Assembly: GCA_902806575.1 (NCBI GenBank)
Contig: CADCXD010000018.1
Span: 248,001 to 312,000, forward strand
Direction of reading: 5' to 3'
DNA length: 64,000 nt
From: Jackrogersella multiformis
Taxonomy: Eukaryota; Ascomycota; Sordariomycetes; Xylariales; Hypoxylaceae
Made by a program: the position numbers and the translations under genes
Shown here: positions 34,523 through 44,297 of the stretch, in pieces
How positions within the stretch are numbered: the first letter of the stretch is position 1
Layout of the letters: each line of letters begins with the position of its first letter
Notes under the pieces: generated by a model
Seen by the model: only the letters and a program-made list of their open reading frames with translations
Told to the model about the DNA's origin: nothing
Database searches by the model: none

Positions 34523-34729
34523 TGTGCCGACGAGCTAAGCTGTGTTTTTATTTCTTGATGATCGAGAGAAAATCGTCTGATCTAAGGAATGGTTTGTTAT
34601 TTTTGCTGGAGATTCTCTCTTAGGTTTATTGTGAGGAATATTGGTAAAGTTAGAGTTGGAGTAAAAGTAGTAGTATCAAGTAAAACTATGTAATTGGAAG
34701 AATTAAGATGTAGGACCCCGCGATTGCAG

Positions 34730-34735
34730 ACGCGT
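34730..34735. promoter_or_regulatory. MluI cell-cycle box (ACGCGT), proximal, upstream of NSE1
   Basis: A perfect ACGCGT 208 bp upstream of the NSE1 start codon. Together with the copy at 34751 it forms a pair 15 bp apart. Binding by an MBF-like factor at G1/S is inferred from yeast. Confidence 0.5.
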
Positions 34736-34750
34736 TTTTGGTGCTCAGAT

Positions 34751-34756
34751 ACGCGT
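34751..34756. promoter_or_regulatory. MluI cell-cycle box (ACGCGT), distal, upstream of NSE1
   Basis: The second perfect ACGCGT, 229 bp upstream of the NSE1 start codon. Paired MluI boxes are typical of MBF-regulated yeast promoters; activity here is inferred. Confidence 0.5.
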
Positions 34757-35321
34757 TAATTATACCCACTTTTATACGTTACTCCCGCGTCCTATTGCTG
34801 TGGCTTAAGCTACCTAAATACCTATTAAACCACCTTAAAAGTCAACTTTAAATCTTTTACGTAAACGACTCACCTTACATTTATACAGGCACCTACCTCA
34901 AAATGCCTTGGGCAGATAACAAAGCAAAGAACCCAAACAAATCATCATGAAATCTTCACTATCAAATCTTTCTATTGGAAACAATGCGCTTGAGCCAAAT
35001 TGTAATTCCGTCCGATATATTACAAGATACCTAGATTCTAGAATAGCTACATACCTAGTAACTCAGCCTTGCGTCCAGGGCACAAAGACGATACCAGAAA
35101 AAAAAGGACGATACTTTTCAATATACAATACAGGCTAGTTATGAGTTTTACATAAAAAAAATCCAAATGTGCTTCGTCGTGGCGTCGTGGGTGCTTGCCG
35201 ACGTGGGACCGGCAGTCGCAGCTCTGTGTGTGTGTGTATCTGTATGTGTATCTGTACGATGTGTAGTAATCTTGTTAGGTCTTGTTCTTCCTTCCCCCCT
35301 TTTACCCCCTTTCCCTCATTG

Positions 35322-38300
35322 CTACCTCTCAGTCGTGGGTACTTTGGTTGTTGGTCTGCCATACCCGCCGGATTTTGATGGGGATTTCTTCTTGTCCATG
35401 ACCGACTTTAGGACTTGCAACTTCTCTTCCGTCACTCTGATGGCTTCTTCGACTTCTCGGTCGTTCATCCGCTCCTCGCGCAGCTTCTCTTCGACTGTCT
35501 GTGGCTCCATAACCCGTTTACGTACGGGGATGGGTCCTTCGTTCATGCGATGGAGGCCTACCCTCTCCTCCAACCAGTCCCAAAGGTCGCTTTCTTCGCG
35601 TCTCCAAATCTCCTCGTAGGCAACGGCTCGCTCTGGATACCCTATAAAACCCAATTCACGTCCGTACGGCGTAACCCTCGGTTGGCCATTGAACCCAAAA
35701 CCGAACCATGTCGCTACCAACAATCCGACAAGCAGTCCGTACACAACATTGCCGGTGAGAACCGGCTTTATTATATCCACAAATGGGCCCAGGAGGCCGT
35801 GAAGCGGCTCAAGCAAGCCCCAGTCTTCAGATTTTGACGTAGTCAGGGCCGAGGGACCACCCAAGGTTTCCTTGGAAGCCTGGTGCAGCTTGCCTTTGGT
35901 TCGCTTCTTCTTACCCTTTGCCGGCCCCCCGTTAGGCGCGGCGGCACGAGGGCCAGAAGAACATGCTGCTTTTAAGCTGGCGAAGAGATCTTTGCAATAT
36001 TGGGTTTGACCGTCCTTGGCACCCTTCTCGATAGGTCCTGTGAATGTAAGTTTAGAACTGCCATGTCAGACGGAGGTCCATATATTTACCTTTTAGCCAA
36101 CTTTTACCAGTCCATTCGATGGTACAGTTGATTGCTACGTGGGTTGAGTTATTTTCGGCCCAAGTCAAACAGTATTTCGTCTTTACGCTAAACACGTTGC
36201 CACTAGGAACGTCCGGGTTCTGCGTAGAAACTAGCACGTTGACGCTCTTTTCAAGATCCATGTTCTCCAGTGACTCGCTGACTAAACATTTGGTCTGTCT
36301 GGGTCCTATCGAAGCGTATAGGGGTTTGATATAGGTATAGCCTCGGGTCTTGTTTTCTTGCGTCAGTCCTCTCTTGTCCTCGAGCTGTAGGTCGGTACAT
36401 TTCTGTTCGTCGGTCAACCACCTCCCCATCCATGTGAAGGATGCGGGACCAAAGATGAGGTTGTACACTTTCCCGAGCGGGGCAGCGATAACGTCGTCGC
36501 CAACAACTATCTCGTAATGGGCATCTAAATCTCCACAATCGGTTGGCGCGTGAGTAGCCGGCCCGGGATAATCAGCTGCGCCCGAGGGTGCGGGTGCAAA
36601 GTCTGTCTTTTCGGTAACGCCGTTAGCGGCGACAGCACCAGAAACCTTCCTCGCGCCGGGCTTCTCGCCGTCCGTGTCAGCCGGGCTTGTTCCAGCTGGT
36701 TGTGCCATCTCGGGTGCATCGTCGTCCTCCTGATCTTCGTCGTAGACGTCGTCTCCGTCCTCGCTTTCCTCCTCTTCGGACGCTGTAGCGCTCTGGCTTC
36801 CGGGCACAGCATCGGCATCAGCGTCCTCGACCTTCTCAGTCTTATCACCGCCTGTGCCTTCGAGAGAAACGCCGTTTAGCGAACTCTGCAGAGTGGGATG
36901 TCCGAGCTTCCAGATATTGACGATCAGGTCATAGGTGGAATCTCGACTGGTGAAACTGGCAAACACGTGCTTCGCATGAAGTGTGGTGATCATAAGACCA
37001 TTCTTGAACAGCAAAGCGGTGCTTCTCTTTTCGACAGACACAATCTCGTCAAAGCTCATAACCAGGGTCGTCACCCATCCAAAGATATTGCTGCTGAAAC
37101 ATAGGTGACCTTCCGAAACGTAGAGCCTGCCATGCGCGAGGATTTCGCGTTGCAGAGCACAACTATAGTCCTCGATGAGATAGTCGTCGTCAGGGACGCT
37201 CTTGAATAGGACGTGGAAATCCCGATTGCGTTTCTTACTCGCTACAGCAAATCCCGTAAGCTTTGGGACGCTGCCGGCGGCGTTCGGGTGAGCCACGGAG
37301 GCATTAGCTGCCGCGATAGCTGCACCGATCGTAGTCCCCGTACCCGCAGTTCCGCCGGTACTACCACGCTTCCGCCTCTTACCGAGAGCACTCTTGATGC
37401 TGCCGGTACGCTGAAGTCCTGACTTTCCTTCGTATAAGCTGGTGGGAGGTGTCGTGCCTACTGAATCGAGAGCGGCCCGTTGCGTCCCTAGTGTCAGGTC
37501 ATCATCGTCATTAACAGACGCAGTCACGCTATCAACAGGCGCCGACTCGGAGCGTCCTCGGAATTCAGCTGTAGAATCGGAGAATTTCGATGCGGTCGGA
37601 GTAGGTGCGGCACTTCCAGGTTCTGGGATGCCCAGCTGACTTAAGCTTAGATCGCCCATACCAAGAGTCTTGACAGCCGGTTCTTTATCACCCATACTAT
37701 CCTCCAACTGCCCAACTGACGGCTCAACTTCTACCCTATCGTCGTCACCCGGCTGCGCTGTCTCTCTTGGGATGTTCGATTTAGGTTTATTTCCTCCAGG
37801 TCCGATATTGTTATTGACAACGGCAGTACTAATAGTAGTGGCAGCGTTTTGTGCAGCTGATAGCATGCTCGAGAAAAAACTACCTCCTGGAGTTTGCGGG
37901 ACCTGGTCCTCGGGGGTCGGCGTCAGAGGTGCCAACGTTATATTAGACAGCTTGCTGGGACCAATACTAGTGCCAGATCCTGATCTCATTCGTCGGTGCG
38001 ATATCATATTACCAGACGGCGAAACTACCACATTTGGAAGGGAGCTCGTGCTAGCTGACGAGCTCTTCCGCGAACGGTTTATATGATGCGACTCGGTTGG
38101 AGTGGGAGGGGTGTTGACGATAATAGGAGCTACCGGCTCGGTCGGTGGAGGCGTATGAGGGCGAGCGGAAGTGTTGATAGGTACCGGAATAGGTGCCGGG
38201 CTCTTACGTCGAGGTGGCCGTTCGAAAGATACTATCTTGGTGTCATTTGTATCGGGCTGCGAGGAGGTGCTCGGACGAGAAACCGATCCGGCGGTCGACC

Positions 38301-39985
38301 TTTGAGATGATGCGTTCGCAAGTTCGTGATCAAGAGTGATATCCGGCTGGCTATCGTTGCCAAGTTCCCGCAAACCAGTCACGCTCTTCTTGCTCCTAAA
38401 AGCGTCCCTGAACCTACCAGCGGGCGATTTGGATCGTTGTGAGGAGGAGGGAATTTGATTTTGAGGTAGCTGCAGAGCGGTCCTGGTAGCCGATGATTGA
38501 CGAGCCGGCTCGTTAGATTGGCTACTATAATTGGAATGGGTTGCAGATCGTGATAGGTAGTTCTGAAGGTCTGAGCCTAAGTTCTGAAACTCTGGTAGAT
38601 GGTCTGTCTGGATTATGGGCGACGATGTTGTCAACTGACCAATTTGGGAAGGATGAGCTGAGGGAATGGTGGGCCGAGCCGAGAACCTATTGGGAACGAA
38701 ACCGTTAATAAGGCCGTTGGCTGTTAGATTTAATGACCGAGCTCCTAAAACCGCTTTACAATACTGCTATGACACTTCGATACTTCGACACTTTGGCGGG
38801 AGCAACGCCACAACTCTGTGAGGTACTACGGATGAACGGTGAAGCTAGGACGCGGTGAAGCTGAAAACTAAAACTGATATGCTTTAAAAAGTTGAGAGAA
38901 CGGAAAGAAAGATAGCAAGCTAGGGTAGAGAGAATTGAATTAGGCAGTTCGGATATGAGGTTGATAGGAGCTGGCTGACCATCTAGCAGCTTAGGTAGAG
39001 GTTGGAAGTAGGAGTTGAAAGTTGAAACTACCAAAGCACTGGTAGAAGAAAAAAAGGGCCTCGTAGACAGCGGAGCCAACCTACGTACACTACCTGGGTA
39101 CCAAGGTCTAGGTACGTAGGCAGCTAGGATAGGTGCACAACCCAGTTTTCTAACCGCTAGGGGATAACGGTTATCCTCCAGGAGGGCTCCAGCTTGCGAA
39201 ATTCGGGCGAATAACCTTGGAACTTTTTAAGTTATGCTAAGCTCATATAATGAAGCTAATAGTGAAGCTCTCCATGGCTCTTGCCTTTATGAATTACCTA
39301 GGTACCCAGGTAGATAAAGTACCTAAAGTAGGCCAGACTTGACCAGAGGCAGAGACGGAGGGGTAGGTTAGGTAGGGAAATGTTGTATGGATTAGGTAAA
39401 CAAATTACCTATGTCAATTACCTAATTGCCTACCTATTACTACCTAGATAGGTAGATACCAAATTATATTGCGAGGAATATATTAGGTACCTAGAACCTA
39501 GGTAGGTAGGTAGGTAGGTAGGTAGAGTGAGGTAGAGGTGGAAGAGAGAGAGGGGAGAATATAACGAATAAATCAAGAAATGCAACAATAGATAATAGGC
39601 AGTGGACAGACAGATAAAATACCTTAGGTAGGCAAGGGAACGAATAAGAACGAATGATAACTTACGAGTCTTCTCGAGTGGATTCATAATAGTCTTCAGC
39701 ACTCTCTCCTAGTTCCTCTTTTCCATTTCCATTTCCACTTCCGTTGCCAACTCCATGGTCCTCTCCGGCCATCTCGTTAGATCGCGTAGATGAAAAGGAT
39801 CCGCCTTGTGAACGATCACGACTGATCGGACTTCTTCCACGTGGATATTCCTCGCTGCTAGTATTCGATCGAAAACTCTCTTTCGAAGGCTGTTTCTTCC
39901 ATCGTCTTGTAGCAAGCGACTTGGGGAGGAGCTTTCCGACCTTACTGGAATTATTTGGGTTTAGGTTTGGGTTTGCGACATCCAT
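35322..39985 (-). CDS. GRAM-VASt sterol-transfer protein (LAM/Ysp2-like), ER membrane-anchored
   Basis: I join three exons, 39985-39666, 38686-36090 and 36037-35322, giving 1210 residues. The second intron (52 nt) is certain: it joins TGKSWLK to GPIEKG within the VASt domain. The first intron (979 nt) is inferred: the large exon has no ATG upstream of its GRAM domain, whereas the upstream exon starts with ATG, encodes a basic KVGKLLPKSLATRRWKKQ segment like the N-terminus of related fungal proteins, and ends at a GTAAGT donor in the phase matching an AATAG acceptor. Domains: long disordered Ser/Pro-rich region, GRAM about 580-690, acidic linker, VASt about 825-1010, one transmembrane helix about 1063-1086 (VVYGLLVGLLVATWFGFGF). 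LAM proteins move sterol between ER and plasma membrane at contact sites. Confidence 0.86.
39497..39526. repeat. TAGG tetranucleotide microsatellite in the long LAM intron
   Basis: Six to seven uninterrupted TAGG units following a CCTAGG palindrome, within the inferred 979-nt first intron of the GRAM-VASt gene. Confidence 0.85.
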
Positions 39986-41172
39986 GACGATGATGATAAT
40001 GACGATGACCCCTCGGTGATATGATGACTGCTGGCCGAGAGTGACGAAGGGTAACACAACAGTAAGCTAAAGATCCTGTAAGTCAGCTGCCGAGGTACCT
40101 AGGTAGGTAAGATCAACTTTCGCCTTTGCTCATTAAGCAATTGAAAAGTTGATAATACCAATGTCGACAATACCAAAAGGCATCGAGGGGTGCATACGTA
40201 AGTAAAAAAAACTAAAGTGAGTTGTCGCGTTGCGATGCGATCTTCGAATGCGCTAACTACCTAGGTATGCAAGTAGCTACTATATATCGTCATCGTATAA
40301 CTTCGAGTGATCTCTCTAGTAGCAGAGTTCAATGCATATATAGATATGCATATAATGGTTCCCGTATTTCTTTGTAATATAGGTATTTATAGATATTATG
40401 ACTACTATGTAGACAAGGTGTGGTTTATGGAGATGATGATGCAGGTGAGAGGTGAGAGGTGAGAGTTGAGAGGTGAGGAAGGTAAAGCTGTTGATAATTT
40501 GATCATCCCTCCCGTCCTACTTTGGTAACCAGATTAGCCCAATCCACTCGTTCAAGTCCCGACCTCGTTCACAGATCAGATGGGACAATTGCTTCATAAA
40601 TCAAACGGAATGAAGCCCCTGGAATAGTCGAAGAAGGTTAGTGTGCAAGTACTACTAGGTACACTAGGTATCGGTAAAGTAAGATTCACCAGCCACAATC
40701 AATACAGGATGCCTAGTGTTATGTACATACCCCACCGAGTTTCAAATATGTGACACCGTAACAAAGAAGGTTCCAATTGCAAGGACAAATTGGACCGGAA
40801 GCCACTGACTACTGAACTTACCAGGTAGGTACCTCTTAACTTATCTAGTCCATTACCTAACTGGTAACCGGGTCCAAATCCCCCCCCCTAATCCCTCCCT
40901 CCACCCCGCCTTATTTGCTTTAAACTCCATTAATACATGGATAGTTCGTTTTTTCATACGCCCCTAGCTGTTCTAAGGCCTTTTCTAATTGCGGAACGTT
41001 GCTTGTTCTGATTGTTCAAAGTTACAATCCACTTTCTTGCGCCTATCGTCATACAGAATATTCAACCTCTAGTTTTAACCATTTCCCTTCTATTCTACCA
41101 TGAGCTAAACCCCTTTGTGATAGTCAGTCACCTCTTGCATTTCAACCCTCGCTCCGAACCCGAACCGGAACC
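39986..41172. other. Divergent intergenic region
   Basis: Promoter region shared by the LAM-type gene (-) and the MIT-like gene (+). It holds TACCTAGGTAGGTA motifs near 40094-40108 and 40256-40267, a run of four GAGAGGT-like units near 40447-40475, and a C-tract near 40881-40889. No gene is supported. Confidence 0.5.
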
Positions 41173-42972
41173 ATGGAGTCGGCTCCCTTAATCAAGGTAG
41201 GAGGATTGTGCTCTGCGGTCTGCAGCCTGTAGTCCGCAATGTCGAGGCTACATATATTATTCGCCGCAGCTAAACTCGTCGAATCACAGGCCCACGATCA
41301 CGCGAGAGCCGCATCCATAGCGACCCACACCTCCGACACCACCGTCGCCGTTAACGAGCACACGCGAGCCGCCGGCGAGTTCGCCAATGCCGCCAGGAAC
41401 ACGAGTAGCGCCGAGGCTCTGCGGACCTTGAAGTTGCTGGAGCAGCACCATCGACGGCTTTCCGAACTGCTGCAGCTGCCGGGCAAGGTTCCCACCTCGC
41501 AGACCGCCTCCGAAAATGACTCCCAGCCCAGTGAGAAGGACGACGCTGCCGGCGGCACCGCTCCTACTACGCCGACCGCAAAATCCGACGGCACCGGTTC
41601 TTCCTCCGAGAAGAACAGCAGCCAGCCTTTGCCGACGCTCCCGAAACAGCCGCGATATCCCGCGCGCGATCTAGGAGCTTCTATTGCCAGCAATCTTGCC
41701 TCCGCCCGCGGCATTCGGTCCAAGTACCGATCCCAGCCGCTCAGTCCGAGCATCTCCAACACCGAGGCTCCGGGGAACATGGAAACGGCGTCGCGGAGGA
41801 GCGGGCCGCGGACCAAGATGCAGAACATGCTCGATAATTCCGACAGGCCCAACGCTTCCGTCTCCCCCGACAGAGAAAGAGCCGCGAGACAATCCGGCTC
41901 CAGCTCGCAAGAGCGAGTGGCGAGCTCGGCTAGCGTGAACGACGAGGGCTTCTCCCGATTCTACAACGCCTTCGGCAGCATCATTAATAGGATTTCTGCG
42001 CCGCTAGCGTTTGCAGGATTGCCCCTGATCAGCGAGGAGCAGGCGGAAGCCCCTCCCGCCCCGGCCCCCGAGTTGCCTGTCCAGAAGCGGACCAGGATCC
42101 GGGTGTCCCCCTCGGTGTCCGCCGAGCCCGACCTCAAGAAGATATACTCCAAGGCGGCGCTCCGCGCCGTCTCGCGCGACGGCAACTCCGCCAACGACTC
42201 GTTCTACGTGGTGCCGACCAGCGGGCACACGGCGTCGTACGCCTCCATCCTGACCTTCGCCGACAAGGAGAAGCGGCGGATGGAAGCGTCCGCCGCGCAG
42301 GGCGGCAGCGCGGGTATCAACCTGCTCGAAGACCTCGACGACGACGACTTCGTCGACGCCAAGGAATCGCAAGCGGCGCCGCGCTCCCAAAGACACCTAG
42401 CGGCGGCGGCGGGCCGGAGGTCGCAGCACCACCTCCTCCACCACCGCCCCCAGGACGGCGAGCTGGCCAACGTGGTCGAGGAGCTGTACCTCGAGAACAA
42501 GAGCCTGAAGGACATGCTGGACAAGCTCAGCAAGCGCCTGCACGCCTTCGAGTCCATGTCCCAGAACTCGGGCATGCGCCTCGCCGAGAGCATGCGGCTC
42601 ATGCGGCCCTCGTCGCCCGTCACGCCCGGCAGCAACAACAGCAGCTTCGGCAAACCCGCACCCTTAGGCACGGGCATAGGCATAGGAGGCATAGGAGCGG
42701 GAACCGACGACGCGCCGCTCGCGCGCCGCAACCGCGAGCTCGAGGACCAGATCGCCGTCATGGGCCGGCAGATGGAAGAGATGGAGCGCAGCTACAACAA
42801 GGCGCGCGCCAACCTCGTGCGCTACCGCGAGAAGTGGGAGCAGCTCAAGGCCGGCGCCAAGGCCCGCCGCGCCGGCAGCGCCAGTGCCAGCGCTAGCGCC
42901 GCCCAGGCTGGCTCCGAGGGCGGCACCGACGAGGCGGGGAGGAGCGCTGTGCAGATGTTGGGGGCCGAGTGA
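41173..42972 (+). CDS. Conserved fungal protein with MIT-like N-terminus and C-terminal coiled coils
   Basis: Two exons: a 24-nt exon 41173-41196 (MESAPLIK) and 41290-42972, giving 568 residues. The 93-nt intron has a GTAGG donor, a CTAAAC branch and a CACAG acceptor in phase 0. The joined start, with PLIK leading into HDHARAASIATHTSDTT, EHTRAAGEFANAA and EALRTLKLLEQHHRRLSELL, is a helical segment resembling MIT domains, which bind ESCRT-III tails; this resemblance is from memory and not proven. A long Ser/Pro-rich linker follows. Two coiled-coil segments lie near residues 398-432 (ELYLENKSLKDMLDKLSKRL) and 487-535 (RNRELEDQIAVMGRQMEEM ...). Function is unknown; a scaffold in membrane trafficking or autophagy would fit. 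An AATAAA at 43139-43144 may mark the 3' end. Confidence 0.82.
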
Positions 42973-44297
42973 GTGTGCTAGGGGTAGGGGTAGGGGGTAA
43001 GTATTGGGGATTAGGGAAGGGAGAAGGTCGGGAAGGGAAGGGAAAAGAGGTGAAGTAGAATCAGACGGGGCGAGTCGAAGCGAGGTGACATGAGTTGAGC
43101 GGGTGAAGCCGGCTTTTGGTAGTGAGTTATAATAATAGAATAAACGAGGAGGTGCTTTGTTATGCCTGCTTAGGTAGCCTTCTCTAGATCTTCTACGTCT
43201 GTAGTAAATATACCCAGTATTCTAGGTTGGTTCTTGTTCTGCTTTGTGTTTTTGGGGTTTGGGGTTTGATATATGTCTGTATTTCGGGTTACCTGCCTTA
43301 CTACCTACCTACCTAGGCCTAAGGAACAAATGAATAGGTAGGTAAGCATGAGTTCAGATTATACCGGTATGTGATGTGATATTTCCGGGTAGACTGTAGA
43401 TGCTCTATTCCCGTAGGTGTGCTATCCTATATATATATAATCTCCTTATATTCTTCATATTCCTCATATTCCTCACATTCCTTGTATTCCTTATATTCCA
43501 TATTCCTTTGACATAAACCTACGAAACTACCACTCGCCACTACTCACCACTCACTACCACTCATCATTACTCACTACCACTCATCATTACTCACTACCAT
43601 TCACTACAATCCACTCCCATCCACTGCAACTCCCGTATTCACCGTACCGTAGACATAGAATCTGTATCTTTTGATTTCACGAGCCAGTACAAGCACAAGC
43701 TATATACTCCTCAAAAGGCAAAGACAGAAAATGCAATGACAAATTGACACGTATACCACATTATCCACATCATCCACTTCATCCACATCATCAGCCCTCA
43801 TTAATTCCATCGACTTCGTTCCCTTCCCTTCCCTTCCCTTCCTCCTTTCCCTCCCTTACAACCCTTCCATCCACCCCCTCACACCCCACAAGGGGAAAAG
43901 GAAGAAGAAGAAGAAGAAGAACAAAACAAGAGTCAACCTGATGATCAGCCTACATCCCGCAGCAAGCCCCTCCACCATAGGACCGACATGACCGATTTTT
44001 AGAAACTCAGAAACTCAGATGCAAAACGTACGTATCCACGACCTCCAAGCCACGATTATTTCTGCCGTCCAAGAGGCATCGCGGGGAATTTTGGTATCTC
44101 AGGAAATGCCAAATGCCGAATTTTGACCAACGCCAATGTGCTTCGTCTGAGGGGGAGGGGAGAAAGAAAAAACACCGACAACCAAGTTTGCGAGACGTAA
44201 ACAACTCCAAACCCTCAACTCCACTCCCCCTATGACAACCTGAAATGTATGGGATACTGCTATACGCTCTCCTGTATAGGTATACCTAAGTATCCGA
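42973..44297. other. Convergent intergenic region with minisatellites
   Basis: 3' flanks of the MIT-like gene and CHO2. It contains an ATATTCCT-type repeat at about 43446-43506, a 20-bp tandem repeat (ACTCACTACCACTCATCATT) at about 43549-43610, TTCCC repeats near 43820-43845 and a GAA run near 43898-43920. No gene is supported; an open frame at 43744-43941 is made of simple repeats. Confidence 0.6.
43549..43610. repeat. 20-bp tandem repeat downstream of the MIT-like gene
   Basis: About three copies of ACTCACTACCACTCATCATT, the last one diverged, in the convergent interval between the MIT-like gene and CHO2. Confidence 0.8.

Larger units (their letters stand above)
34523..35321. other. Intergenic region between NSE1 and the LAM-type gene
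   Basis: It contains the NSE1 promoter with two MluI boxes, AT-rich sequence, and the 3' flank of the sterol-transfer gene that ends at 35322. A GTGTGTGTGT/ATCTGTATGTGTATCTGT stretch lies near 35225-35255. No gene is supported. Confidence 0.5.

Noticed and set aside
38756..39079. 107-codon minus-strand frame between the LAM exons
   Set aside because: No ATG start, no low-complexity or conserved pattern like the flanking exons, and it ends in a stop; it fits intronic sequence.
40541..40566. Possible tRNA T-arm (GTTCAAGTCCC)
   Set aside because: No matching D-arm, anticodon arm or acceptor stem could be folded upstream.
41197..42972. Lipid-metabolism gene cluster formed by the LAM-type gene and CHO2
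   Set aside because: The two are separated by an unrelated gene, are housekeeping genes, and share no regulatory motif I could see.
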